DNA of 64,000 nucleotides from Blastomussa wellsi (Eukaryota; Cnidaria; Anthozoa; Scleractinia; Plerogyridae): the NCBI GenBank assembly GCA_947652115.1, contig OX393563.1, positions 29,302,159-29,366,158 of the forward strand. The letters are read 5' to 3'. Of the stretch, positions 50,420 to 62,089 are shown one piece after another. Position 1 is the first letter of the stretch; the number at the start of each line of letters is the position of its first letter. The position numbers were made by a program, and so were the translations under genes. Below the pieces are notes generated by a model. The model had not been told where the DNA came from. It searched no databases and saw only the letters and a program-made list of their open reading frames with translations.

Positions 50420-53270
50420 GTAAAGAGATTGGTTTTCAGTTTCTCTCACTTAATTATTTCTTTATGGTAATGCACTTTATTCTCGACATGTGGCAAAAAG
50501 GTTTCCTTCCCTAAGCTTTAATTAAAAGACATTTGACAAATTACTTAAAACCTACAAATAAGCTGTTCCAATGATAAGTGGAAATATATTTGCATATGGT
50601 ATTTTGCACATAAATGAATACTTATGGGATATTTCAAGTAATTTTGGTTTTGAACATAGGTGGTAAAGAGGATTACAATGGTCTGGAGAACAGTCATTTC
50701 AATTCATGTCGTATTTTGGTTATGAATCTCGATCGATTTCCAACGCTTTTCAACTCTTCCCAGTGCATCCAGAAAATCTTAATCAAGGCAGTCTGTTGGC
50801 GCATTGACCGTTAAGAAACTGCTTCATTTCTCGATACCAATTATTGACTGCAAGGACTAGCTAAAGCATTCGTTAACCTGGCCGAATACAAAGTATGAAC
50901 ACCCTGTAAGAAAATTTATATTCAAAAAGTGCCAAATACACAATTAATATAAACTACGAGCATCAGCGTGAAAGCTCTATTGTCCCGTCCTAACAACGTG
51001 CTAAATTGATGCTGTTTTCTGAAAATAAATGCCTTACCAAGAGAACAAACCTAACAAATCTAAAAATATTTATCTAAAAACCATTCGATTTACTTGGAGA
51101 TGTAAGGTCAAAGATATAGAGATTAATAAGTGATTAGTAAAATTCGTAATTTTAATAGATTCTCGAGATAATAACAAAGCAATACGTGTAAAACACTACT
51201 TCTTAGCGTCAACAATTCCGCTGATTTAATGTTTTATGTAAAATATATTGCTCTGAGTTCGTGGAATCTGTTAATTTGAACAATATATTTCCAGATTAAT
51301 GCCACGTTTTGCCCAAATCGAGAATCATCGGTAATTATTAATTTTGACAAACTTTTATCTAGTTATCCATGCTATACAACACAAGATTTTCCGCATTAAA
51401 ACAATAAAGAACGCAAATGAGAACAGTTTGAAACGGATAAGTTATCTGTAGTCCCACTATACTTAAAGCAAATTAAAGTTCACAGGTGAACGTTTCCAAT
51501 TCATCGTTCGCAAAAATTACCTTAAGAAATCAATATTGGATCCCGATAGCTCGAACTTTCAAGAGGAATCGAGAAATGGTCCGATGGAGTTATCAGGGAT
51601 TCGATGTGTCGAGGGAAAAATTAGTAAGAAAATGTCCTGGAGGGAAATCGACAACAGTTCCACTTAGCGGGAGGCTAGAGTTATTCAGGATTCGAGTTAT
51701 ATCGTCATTCTCCTGAAGCAATTCAGCGATATCTTATTTTGAACAAATTTTATGCGCTGGTTGATGCTAAAATATACCTGGTCTGTTGATGTTTTAGATC
51801 AACTGGCGACAAAAGATTGGGCGGAAAATCTTTTGACTTGAGACACATATCTAGCTATGTTGATTACTTTAACCTCGGTCAATGTCTGTAGTTTCGACAA
51901 AAAGCTAACAAGTTATACGAGACATTTCCACGCTTTTCGTGCGGAACTAACATGCAGAGAAGAAATAGTTTCAGGCCAACACATTTGGCGGTAATACAAG
52001 AATAACTTAAACTTTTTGGATACGGTAATGAAAGACAGGTTTAAAAACAAGAGAATTTTGAACATTGTGCAAAATAAAATGGAAATGGGCAGGTATGACA
52101 AGTGTGTTAGTTGGTTTACTCAGGTGCATTTTCGTCTCGTATAAATTAAAGCTAGCTGCTTTGGAAAAGCAAAAAACATGCGATTCTGAAGTCACTAAGT
52201 TTAAATTATTTCATTCTGTGTTCCAATGTATGCCAAAATATATGAATTAGTTTAAATAGAAACACGGAATATCATAACTACAATTATTTTACCGCACATT
52301 AAGTAACAAGATATATGTGTTTTTCATTGTGTATATAATAAAAGATCAAGTTTTAAGAATAAGAATTTCTATACTGACCTTTTCGAACCTGGTGATTTCT
52401 TTGACCTGACAAGCGTCTAGTGAGCAGTTTACAGTTTCCAAAAAGGAAGTCAGAGTTACGTTTGTAGGCGTGTTTTATTATAAACAATTAAGTGCGCAAG
52501 AGCAAACCCGTATTTTAGATCGGCAAATCTTCAAAAAGGCGAGTTGCAAGTTAGCATTCAGCTGCCAAATGTGGATTTAGATCAATCAAATTCCATCAAG
52601 TGGTCAATATAACTAAATTTGGTATCATCTTAGGTGGTATGTATAATTTCGATTCGTAATCTGCGGAACATACTTTTTACATGATAAATTTATATGTTTC
52701 CTGAGTAAAAGCTGTTGTACCGAAAATACCCTTCATGTCAACGGTGTAATACGCATGTCGATGAACCAAAAACAAACTTCCTTATTTTCAGCGTTAAAAT
52801 GTTTGCCCAAAGTGTAGGCTCCTCACACAATACCAAGGAATGGCCAATAACTTGTGCGTATATGTTAGTCATACGTATTTTCCATTTCCTGTCGTGAATA
52901 TCATTATGTTTAAAATGTCAAAGTCATTGTCGTTTTTGCACCCAGAGTGACAATATCGTATAGGTGCTTTAAAAATTAGTATTAAGAATAATAAGACTGA
53001 GTAGAGCAGGGTTACTCCCTGAATTGTACGACACAAAGTCCTATTATTCGTATTAAAGTCTGTTAGACCCTATTCTGTGAACTTCTTCTGTGTTTTGAGA
53101 ATCTCTTTTGCGCAAAATGTCGAAAAAAAAAACAAGAAAAAACCCATCTAAGTGTACGTGACTGACGCGCGAATGAAGCAGGTGTCCAATTACTGGTATC
53201 ATCCAATTTGAAGTTGTTCAAATTGGATACCCTCGTGATCGATCGCTGGGCGATTAAGCGACAAATAAGC
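50420..53270. other. AT-rich stretch without supported genes
   Basis: A degenerate repeat of GAGTTAT and TCGAG-type motifs lies at about 51,555-51,720 (GAGTTATCAGGGATTCGA, TAGCGGGAGG, GGATTCGAGTTAT), resembling a dispersed cnidarian repeat. Apart from that I see only AT-rich DNA. It probably contains introns of the DEG/ENaC gene that ends at 56,764, but the N-terminal exons were not recognised. Confidence 0.4.
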
Positions 53271-53405
53271 GCTTGCTTGCTTGCTTGCTCGCTCGCTCGC
53301 TCGCTCGCTTGCTTGCTTGCTAGCTTATATGCTTAGTTGCTTGCTTACTTGCTTGCTTGGTTGTTTGGTTGGGTGCTTGCTTGCGTGGTTGTTTGCTTAA
53401 TTGCT
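53270..53405. repeat. (CTTG/CTCG)n tetranucleotide array
   Basis: About 30 units of GCTT with a GCTC block in the middle and drifting units at the right edge. Confidence 0.9.
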
Positions 53406-53631
53406 TCGTTGATTAGGTACGCGTTTGCATGCTGATCCTCGGAGGAGTCATGGAACCGATTTAAAGGGCCCTAGTTTAGCCGCACCTTAGTTTACATGCG
53501 AGAGTTTCGGTATTACTTTTTTGCGAAGAGCATGTCAAAATAAATTTTCAGCAGAAGATTAACAAAACAATCTTATTCGATTTAAGGGAAATGCATGTTC
53601 TCTATCCTTAATAAAGTTATTGCGTCCACAG

Positions 53632-53665
53632 GAGCCTGCAAGAAGGAATGTCCATCAGCTCGCAC
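53632..53665 (+). CDS. Possible DEG/ENaC extracellular exon
   Basis: After CCACAG, the reading ACKKECPSAR followed by GTACGT resembles the C-x3-C-x4-Y segment that precedes the second membrane helix in DEG/ENaC channels. Only 34 bases are involved, so support is weak. It would belong to the gene whose last exon is 56,570-56,764. Confidence 0.3.
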
Positions 53666-54843
53666 GTACGTAACATCACTTGCGAAATTAATTTCTTAGG
53701 GAGTCACTCAATCACTCGTTCAGTCACTTCACAGGCCAGTTGCTTACTGAACCACCCATCCACCCTTCAACTAAACGCTGTTGTAAGAAAAGCTTTCGAG
53801 ATTATTCAGTTTTCAAGATCTTAATTGTTCGTTTGACTAATCGATAATTTGTTCAGCAGATCCCACCCGAAATCCGCGCCGGTTGATTAACATAAGTGAG
53901 AATCACAGGTGCAACATAAAAGTCGATCCTGTGTTTTGGGGAGAAGCGCTTTCGTCCGAAAAAAGTGTGTGTTTGTGTTGTCGTCTCCCTTGGGATTTCG
54001 TGAACATGCTTGGAACCTAATAAGAAACAACAAAATTAACCACTGCAAATATTTATCTTACGGTTCATGCATTCTATCCGAATTACATGTTGTGCACTTC
54101 TGATCCTATGTTATATAGTGACTCTAGTCTTGAGCTGGGTGAAACTTCATTTCTTCAGAATATCAATGTAGGTTTTAATCGGTTTAACGTCTTTACATGC
54201 AATATCTGCCAGTCTTAGTTAATCTTACCCTGTTACGCCCATGATCGCATGAGTTAAACGTCAACCTCTCAGCATCAAATAATTAATACGCTACGATTCC
54301 GCAAAAGCCTGGCTCAACCTTTTTTTTTTTTGATTGGCATTATTTTCAAATCAATAGATATTTGACAGTGACAATTGTTTATACGTAAAACCTTCTGTTA
54401 ATATGACTATTTTATGGCATTATTTTACAAACGAGCACATCATTTTTACCATTATTATTTCGTCCTGCTTCATATTACATTATTAAAATCCCTTTATCTA
54501 GATTATTTTTCCTAAATAGTTTTTCAAAAAAATTTATCGAGAAAGATAGTATGTTTTGTGGGTTTAATGGAATCCTAAAAGACCATTGTAACAGAATTCT
54601 TTTTACTAAAATCCGAAGCCGAAACTCAACAAACGGTCAGACTCGGCGCGAATTTATTGGTTTTGACTTAGTTTAGCTATTTTAACGTTTTAAAATTCTC
54701 TTTGCCTTTATTTTCGCTGGGAAATCCCAGGCGATCGCTGTTTTCACTGTTTCCCGACCGTCCCAGATTTTGCCGGCATATTATTATGAGAAAAACGGCA
54801 GGTCTCCAGTTGTAGATTCCCTTCGACATTCGGAATTTGGGAA

Positions 54844-54943
54844 CCCTGGGTACCAGAGGCTTTTCATGCGCTGTTTCCGGTTTCGGTCTTTGTCGCCGAA
54901 GCGATGCTCCCCCGAGCCGCGAGAAAACCTCTGGTACCCAGGG
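54844..54943. mobile_element. Short MITE CCCTGGGTACCAGAGG
   Basis: Perfect 16-bp terminal inverted repeats CCCTGGGTACCAGAGG and CCTCTGGTACCCAGGG delimit a 100-bp element with the internal block CCGAGCCGCGAGAAAA. No coding capacity. The surrounding 53,406-54,843 and 54,944-55,637 are AT-rich and featureless apart from short unsupported frames. Confidence 0.75.
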
Positions 54944-55637
54944 TAGAATTTAGGACTCGAGCTAAATAATTAAAAAAGAGGCTAGTTTTGTAACGAGCTA
55001 AACCTGTCGGGAAGAAGGCTGGCAAAAGAGCTCGGTGAGTGCCGCTGTTTGCTGTAGGTCTCTCCAAATTAAAATCTGCCGGGCAATGTCTACCGTCTCC
55101 ATTTTTCCGACCAAGTTGTTCCATTTGGCCGTAGTTTGAATTGTTCCTATTGCCTATTGCTTTCATTTACCTTCATATTTTTGTCATTTTTACATTTTCG
55201 CCAAATACACACAATTTTGTTCTTGGAACGAACTTGAAAATGACTGTTGGACGGTCGATATAGCGTTCTTTTATAAGATTTAATTTTTATTACGAAATAG
55301 ATTTTCTTAAAATCTTGAAATCTTAAAGACGAATAGCATATCCTTTTAACTGTTCAACAAATGTCCAAGTTTGGGTAATTTTCAATAAAGTTTATTCATT
55401 TTGTTATTTTTACCACTAGAAAGAACCTTATACGGATTGATGTCCACTTCTCAACTATGTTCCGCGAGTACTGACATACCATTATATGACGTCATTGACA
55501 ATACGTCTCCACAACATGTTTCCTCTAAAGCTGGATTTATTAAAAATTGCTAAACAAAGTTACATAGAAAATGCTATTCTAGATATTATCTTCCAAGGAT
55601 GATGTAGTTGTCCTCAATTAAACTTGGGGAGGGTTTA

Positions 55638-55777
55638 CCTCGGTGTAAAAACCTGTGACTTTTTTCTTTGTGTTTGATCCATTGTTTTCTGTTCTATATT
55701 GTTTCGAGGTTCTTTGTTGTCTTGTTCGTTCTTTGTTTTACGTCACTCGTGAGTTTCACAGGTTTTTACAACGAGGA
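55638..55777. mobile_element. Inverted repeat TAAAAACCTGTGA
   Basis: CCTCGGTGTAAAAACCTGTGA and TTTCACAGGTTTTTACAACGAGG face each other across about 95 bp. It is probably an older short DNA element, lying beside the hAT-type element at 55,797. Confidence 0.55.
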
Positions 55778-55796
55778 TGAGCCCTTGGGGAAGTAC

Positions 55797-56316
55797 TAGG
55801 CCTTTATAGATTATGATAGCATAATCTTTGGCATAATTTGAGCAAACTGGCATAATTTCTGCCAAGTAGCAATGCTAGCATAATTCGCATATTTTGATAA
55901 TTATCGGATCATTTTTGATGCTACAATTTGATCATTGTTCATCTCTAGTCCCAAGCACTTGGTGACGTTATTCGATGTTTTAAGTTTTAGTTCAAGTAGT
56001 AGCATTTGTAGTTCACTGTGAATCACTGAGCGGCGTCTGAAACGGTCTGAGCTCGGGTCTCGGGTGCACCGGAACCGGAAGTCACATTGTAGGCGCATGT
56101 TAACATGAACCACATGTTTATTTGAATTTCATTGTGGATTTGTTGCGTTTCTTTCTTGTAAACGAACGGCTACTAATTAAAAAATGTATTTTTTGGACTT
56201 ATTTGCAATTTTTTCAACGAGAATAAAAGAGCATAATTTTAGCATAATTTGGCCAAAAAAGCAACGCTACTAGCATAATATGCTACTTTTACTAGCATAA
56301 TCAGTATAAAGGCCTA
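55797..56316. mobile_element. Non-autonomous hAT-type element with GCATAAT motifs
   Basis: Perfect 12-bp terminal inverted repeats TAGGCCTTTATA and TATAAAGGCCTA, flanked on both sides by GGAAGTAC (55789-55796 and 56317-56324), an 8-bp target duplication as for hAT elements. It is 520 bp with no transposase. GCATAAT occurs at least eight times, four near each end, all in the same orientation. In hAT elements subterminal motifs bind transposase, but they are usually arranged without such strict direction. Confidence 0.8.
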
Positions 56317-56569
56317 GGAAGTACCCCGATTACAGACGGTCACAAAAACAAAAAGAATATATCTTAGGCAATTAGTAGCCATTAAGACTGTTGAGTGTAA
56401 AACAGTCTTCTTTTCCTCTGGTTAAGCCCTCTCGAAGCATCGATGTGCGACGAGCGAATTGGTAGTTGTGGCGTGTTATGGGTAAACGTAAGAGATATAA
56501 CACCATTCTATTAACTGTGATAAACAATTTTATTGATTGCTTATAATTATTTACATATTTCCTTCACAG

Positions 56570-56764
56570 TTGAAGAGCCTTACCTCAGATATCGGAGTCG
56601 TTTTGGGTCTATTTGTGGGAATGCCCACGTTGACAATAACTGAACTTCTCGAGTTGATTATCTTGTTATTAATGGCATGCTTCAACAAAAGGAAAGCAAA
56701 TATCGAAACTCTACGACACGACAATGGTGATATAATTGACGGCTTTACGGTTCGTGCATTCTGA
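56570..56764 (+). CDS. DEG/ENaC channel subunit, last exon (TM2 and cytoplasmic tail)
   Basis: The acceptor CCTTCACAG precedes 64 codons in phase 0 and a TGA. SDIGVVLGLFVGMPTLTITEL matches the pre-TM2 and TM2 signature of the degenerin/epithelial sodium channel family, with the usual DIGG-x-GLFIG core. The selectivity-filter position that is normally GAS or GSS reads GMP here. The tail is about 25 residues, ending FTVRAF. Such channels are trimeric, sodium- or calcium-permeable and in cnidarians often peptide-gated. Earlier exons are not securely identified; 53,632-53,665 is a weak candidate. The gene is tail to tail with another family member. Confidence 0.75.
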   Translation: MKSLTSDIGVVLGLFVGMPTLTITELLELIILLLMACFNKRKANIETLRHDNGDIIDGFTVRAF

Positions 56765-57821
56765 GGGGGAACTGAAAAGTTTCGATATAACTAAATAACA
56801 TTATATTATTGGTAATCCATGTGCACAATGTCGATGATTTGTGGGTACTGGCGAATTGGTTGCACTCCCATAAATGGACTAAATACGTTTGTACCGCGGG
56901 ATAGGGTATGTCTTTTTAGGTTCTCGATCCTTAAATAGAGTATCACTTTTGCCCCTTTTGGCATTGTTCCTGGTGTGATCCTTAGATAAGGTACCTAAAT
57001 TGAACCGTCTAAAATTGCAGTGTTAAAATGGCAAGCTTACTTGCGAAAAAGGACGGTATGTTTGAACTGAGCAACTTGTCAAGAGTATTAACGTTACAGG
57101 AGAAAGAAATAAGGTTGACCCGCTCGTACCCTTCTTAGTTTTGTTTGGACCAAACCCGAAAAAGGACACCCTTTCCAAAATAGGGTGTCATTTTTGGGTC
57201 TGGGCCTAAAATAGGGTGTCAAATTCTCTTTTCTTTCGCCTTAAATAGGGTCAGGGTTTCAGAATCTTCGCAGAACACACCTATCCGAAATTTAAGGTAG
57301 TACCATCCCCCCCGGACGAACGATAAGTAATGGTAATAGTAAACGTCGGGAGATTTGAAATTACCAGCTTTGAATTGCAAGACAACAGTTCAAGTTGCTA
57401 ATTATTCTTATCAACAACAAATATTAGAGATTAACCAAACGAAACGAAAATCAAGCTCTGACGCTAAAAGCGAACACAGCCGCCGTGCTTAGAAATTTTC
57501 TAGTTCAATACTATCCCATTTTAACCAACCAAATGAGTAATGTTCTTTAAGCAAATGATCGCAGAATTGGCTCGGCCCGGTAGCGAGGCTTTTAATTTTC
57601 CTCCCGGGTCGAAGATAATTCTAAAAACAATTAATCCCTTTCTGTTATAAAGACAATATCATCCTAGTATTACGTAGTCTAAGTAACATTTATTAAGGAG
57701 ATTACTGAATACAATTCAGCACTGTAATGTTTTCCAAGTTCATCTTGGAACATATATTCAAACCGTATTAATAACGTACCAGCATTGTTACATTTAGTTT
57801 TTATAACTTTAAATGTCACTT
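56765..57821. other. Intergenic, AAATAGGGT repeat region
   Basis: From about 56,880 to 57,325 the motifs AAATAGGGT, ATAGGGTGTC and GGATAGGGT recur at irregular spacing in both halves, a pattern of a dispersed non-coding repeat. The rest is unremarkable. Confidence 0.45.
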
Positions 57822-58808
57822 AAACGATTTCCTGTCCTAACTGTGCCATTTTGGCCTGTCTGACTATATAGGTTTACATAAATTTTACAAAAAGTTATAG
57901 AAGTATATAATAAACAAAAGTGTTTACGATCACATATGAAGAAGAACTAATCTAAAGGACCAACCGGTAGAGGAGAAATCTTATTATGTCTCGCATTATT
58001 TATTCTTCGAAGTCTTCAAATCTGTATTTAAGTGAGATTTTGTTGACAAAATCCGCAAGTAAGATTGAACTAGCGTGTAGTTTGTTATTGTACACATAAT
58101 AGTTCATGAAAAGGAGCGTATAGTTAAATTTATTTGTCGTATTTTTTCCATGTGGTTCGGAAGTGACACCGAGCAGTCTCTTCCATGGACGGATTAAATT
58201 TGATTCCATTTATTACATTAAACAGAGTAACCTCTTGTGAAACCATTTTAGCTAAATCGCATTCAATAAAGGTATGGTCGATAGAGTCTTTTTCATCACA
58301 ATATATACAATCATCATATGGTTGGATACCAAAACGAAAAAGGTCTCTTCGTGTAACTATAACACAGTGCATAAATTTAAATTGGAATTCTTTTTGCTTG
58401 GGCTATTTACATAATGTTTTGAGGGAGGCGAAACGTTTATTCCACACATCTTCCTTTGTTGAAAAGTAGTTATTCCATTTCTGGGGTCCCTTGTGTTCAG
58501 CCGTGTGTGACTTGGTGTTAAGCAATTTATAAAACTCACTAAATCGAATTTTAACCAAGTCAATTTGTATAAATTCGTCAAGCTGAAAATTAAAGGTTTT
58601 ATTAAAGAAAAGTTCTTTTTAACTGGTGCCTCATGTCTTGCCTTAGCTAACAGTTGTTTAGGGATGGCACTAATGACTTGGTAATACTGAAGAAAGTTAG
58701 TCTTTTTACAGGGCTAATTGCTCAAGAGCTCCTGATATCACATTATTTTACCAGTCGTTGTTCCAAGAACGATTTCCTGTCCTAACTGTCCCATTTTCGC
58801 CTGTCTGC
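57822..58808. repeat. 41-bp direct repeats enclosing an L1-like fragment
   Basis: AACGATTTCCTGTCCTAACT... occurs at 57,822-57,862 and 58,768-58,808, with 39 of 41 positions alike. The enclosed 0.9 kb holds the minus-strand L1-like fragment, so the pair may be its long target-site duplication. Confidence 0.6.
57990..58600 (-). pseudogene. L1-like LINE ORF2 C-terminal fragment
   Basis: On the minus strand the broken frame reads FQQRKMCGINVSPPSKHY, CVIVTRRDLFRFGI with the zinc segment CIYCDEKDSIDHTFIEC, and FNYTLLFMNYYVYNNKLH. This parallels the plus-strand fragment at 42,355-43,265 and marks the L1/Tx1 clade. Frameshifts occur near 58,360 and 58,140. The 3' UTR probably extends to about 57,863. 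Confidence 0.65.
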
Positions 58809-58811
58809 AAT

Positions 58812-58960
58812 GTTCGATCAAACACCAGAGACTGTTTCATCACATTTCCAAACAGCCAGAAGGGAAAATGCTCCGCTGCGCATCGTATTTTTGACGAACT
58901 TAGAAGTGTCTGAAAATGTGATGAAAGACTCTCTCTCTCTCTCTCGAGTGTTCGATATAC
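58812..58960. mobile_element. Hairpin MITE TATCAAACAC family, copy 2
   Basis: Diverged partner of 44,981-45,120. It shares GAGACTGTTTCATCACATTT, the centre CTCCGCTGCGCATCGTATTTT and the right end with a CT-dinucleotide run before CGAGTGTTCGATATA. It lies next to one of the 41-bp direct repeats. Confidence 0.65.
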
Positions 58961-59253
58961 TTTCTCAATTAGAACTACAACTACGGAGAAAGGGATTAAA
59001 TCTTACGTTTAAAAATCGATGCCAATTAAGATCAGATTTCCAAATCATGGATTTTCGGACCGGATCCATTTGGATCCGTTTGGAACCGGTCCCGTGTAAA
59101 CATAGCCTCAGACTTTCAGATATTTTCAACACATTAAAATCCCTTAAACACAACAAGTTATATATTAATTACAAATGCGTGAGGTTGGTGTAGACGCTGT
59201 ACATGAAAGATACCATATTTAAGCATCGAAGGATCATTTTCAGCATATGATGT

Positions 59254-59438
59254 TCATCGCACAGTTACTTGGTTAGGCTTTGTCTTCTTTCTTGGTAGAA
59301 TAAGACGACATAACAGGCCAAGGAATTCGACTATAGTTATACAAGAGACTCCAATAAACAGACCAAGCTGCCCACCAATGTCCCCCATCAGAGAGTCATC
59401 CTGAGGACGAAGAAAACGGTTTGACAATTTCAGTGGAT
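59254..59438 (-). CDS. Second DEG/ENaC channel subunit, last exon
   Basis: The minus-strand frame ends at 59254 (TGA). It reads SLMGDIGGQLGLFIGVSCITIVEFLGLLC, a clear DEG/ENaC pre-TM2/TM2 core with GVS at the filter position, then a basic tail LPRKKTKPNQVTVR. Two acceptors are possible: before 59438 (TGATGCAG) or before 59400 (CGTCCTCAG). The exon just upstream in the gene is not found; 61,845-61,915 is a weak candidate for an earlier one. This gene converges on the plus-strand family member ending at 56,764. Confidence 0.75.
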
Positions 59439-59962
59439 CTGCATCAACCAACATGGACGCAAAAAAAAACAAACATTATGATGAATTTATGTAACCATGA
59501 TGTCATTTTATTGTAAGTAGTCTGCGGGTGGTAGTCCCCTGACCAATCACGATGCATGTCCGAGTACAGAATATATGGCTTGCCTTCTGTTTCTTGCTCC
59601 CCTTTCTACTATTGCCATCAGCCTAGCTGCTATCTAGCCGCTATCTTGACGCTAAAGTCGTATATTTTCCCACCACCTCCCCACTCACCGACCTGCAGAC
59701 TATCATATGTATGTTTATCTTTAGTAAACTCCATTTGTGGTGGAATTTTCGCCCCCACCTCTGTTAATTAGTGTTTTTTAATTTTGCTTTCAAATAAAAA
59801 CGTCACATTTTTGGCCGTTTATGCCAAAGAGCTGTGGCATTTCTTTGGCCTACCTACCCTCCAGCAAACACTGAGTGCGGCCCCATGCGGAGCTTTCTAT
59901 TTCATAAACTCCAAAAAATGTCAACATGCTACAGGACCTGCAGTAATACGTCCCGCGGCAAA

Positions 59963-60822
59963 ATAGGCCGTTCGTAGCAAGCTGAAGAATATCCCAGAAA
60001 ACATCAACAAGCGACTAACCAGCATCTCATCTAGCCAGAAAGTTTTCGATGATGCCATTCCACTGTACCAGAAAGCGCTTGACGAGAGCGGCTACAATCA
60101 CAAGCTCACGTACAACCCACAGCCAAAGCGCAACAGAAATCGCCAAAGAAAACTCATATGGTACAACCCCCCATGGAACGCTAACGTGAAAACTAACCTG
60201 TGAAAGAAGTTCCTAAACATCACTGAGAGATGCTTCCCAATCGGACATCCCTTACACAAGATCTTCAACAAACACACACTGAAGCTCAGCTACTCCTGCA
60301 TGCCCAACATAAAGAGTATCATCTCGTCACACAACAAAGCACTGCTATCAGATTACCACCAGTTGCAAACACAAACAAGCGACAAAGAATGCAACTGCAC
60401 AAAAAAAGATCAGTGCCCGCTGGACGAAAAATGTCTCACACAAAATGTAGTTTACCAAGCCACAGTCACAACACAGACATCATCAGACTCGTACGTGGGC
60501 CTCGCCAAAAATTTTAAAGAACGCTACAGAAACCACACAGCAATCCTTTCGACACCAAAGCAAGAGACTGAGAAACGAAACTAAACTGTCTAAACACATT
60601 TGGAAACTCAAAGACAACAACAAACCTTTCATAATCAAGTGGAGAATTATCAAGCAGTGTAGACCTTATAACAGCATAAGCAACAAATGTAATTTATGCC
60701 TTTTTGAGAAATTTGTAATTATCTGTAAAAAGAATCTGTGCAGTCTAAACAAGCGAAACGAACTAGCAAGTTCGTGCCCCCACAGAAACAGATACCTGCT
60801 CAAGAACTTTGTGATTAAGTAA
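59963..60822 (+). pseudogene. Penelope-like retroelement fragment with GIY-YIG endonuclease
   Basis: Three frame segments line up: NIPENINKRLTSISSSQ through WYNPPWNANVKTNL (stop near 60,201), then NITERCFPIGHPLHKIFNKH, a cysteine stretch CNCTKKDQCPLDEKC and VVYQATVTTQ with SYVGLAKNFKERYRNH, the GIY-YIG-type pair, then, after a frameshift near 60,570, KLSKHIWKLKDNN, FIIKWRI and CNLCLFEKFVI, ending at a TAA at 60,820. This order is that of the reverse-transcriptase end and endonuclease of Penelope-like elements. It is broken and 5'-truncated. Confidence 0.65.
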
Positions 60823-61450
60823 CGCAAGTTTTTGAAACACGAGATTTCAGTTTTACATCCCATAGTTTTCATTGCCCGTTTTTAAATGTTATATAGCATC
60901 TGTTTTTGCATCTCATAGCAACTGTTTTTATATCTCATAGCAACCTTATTTTTTAAGCTTCTAACTGCCAGTTGTTGTAATTCAACAACGCATTTTTGTA
61001 CGTGTGTACACATGATTTTGTCCCTGTTACATGTCCCTGTTTTACACCTGAAACTATGTCCCTGACCCATGGCATGCATCCGTAGCCATGTATTGTATAC
61101 CATGCATCTTCAGTTTCCTCTTCTTTTAAGATTAATTAATTAATCAGTGAAGACGTTACGTAGTAAAGGACAGAATTTTAAAACTCAATGTTCTATTACC
61201 ATGTCAATTACTATGTTCTAGTTAAGACAAATGATAATTATTCATACCGTTATGGCGGGACCTTGTTCGATGCTCTTCATTTGCATGGACGCAAAGTGGA
61301 TATTGAGCTGCACCATGTTTTTCCTGACAATATTCGAGAATTCGTTATAAGTAATAAAAGTTTAAAAACTTAGGCAAGTTTTATGTTCTAAGCGTATTAA
61401 TAAACTGGAATTTGAAACCTACAATCAATAGCATACGAAACGGTACTCTT

Positions 61451-61513
61451 TACACGATGCACGATGTACGATGCACATGCACGATTTACAATGCACGATG
61501 CACGATACACGAC
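61451..61513. repeat. Degenerate ATGCACG repeat
   Basis: About eight imperfect copies of the heptamer ATGCACG (with ATGTACG, ATACACG and GTTTACA variants). Confidence 0.7.
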
Positions 61514-61844
61514 AAGTGCCACACGTTTCTTTTGCAAGTCTTCTCAAGAGCAAGGTCCAGGTTTTATTACTTTTTTATTACTTATTGATGAGCATTCTCA
61601 ATACTAACTTTCATCTTCCAATTTATCGATTTTTTGTTTTTTTTTTATTTTATTTTTAACTTGGCCAGCTACAGAACGTTAACACGATCTAGTAAGATGA
61701 ATTGGTTGATTTAACAACTACATGGAATGTAATCGAAAAAAAGAACTCCCCTTCAATCCGTCTTCGGTCTTCCACGGCCAAGCGGTTTCACATGCACGGA
61801 TTGTGAGGCATGAGCTACATTGTTTTTGCAAATCGTCATATTAC

Positions 61845-61915
61845 CTGGCTGAGTCCAAATTGGTGACCATTTTCTCGATGTCACCTTTTCGCTTCAGGAG
61901 CTTCAATAACTGTGG
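61845..61915 (-). CDS. Candidate internal exon, possibly DEG/ENaC
   Basis: On the minus strand a 71-base stretch after TTTTCAG and before GTAATA is open only in phase 0 and reads QLLKLLKRKGDIEKMVTNLDSAR. A helical, basic segment followed by a residue run like SAR-x-N occurs shortly before the second membrane helix in cnidarian DEG/ENaC channels. Its outgoing phase does not join either acceptor of the last exon at 59,254, so at least one more exon would be needed. Confidence 0.35.
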
Positions 61916-62089
61916 CTGAAAATTACCAAAAAACACCAGCATTAAATATCTAAAATATTCATATTGGTAAAGTAGGGTAGATGTGTCAATGTGGTTTTTT
62001 CTCCCGGAGGGGAAGACTGCGATATTTATTAAAATCCAGTTCTGTTAAAATACCGCAATTTTTTGGGCCTATTGACCACTTGGCAGACT

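Noticed and set aside
52780..52870. Possible DEG/ENaC exon reading VKMFAQSVGSSHNTKEWP
   Set aside because: The acceptor is good, but there is no convincing donor and the resemblance is limited to a WP pair.
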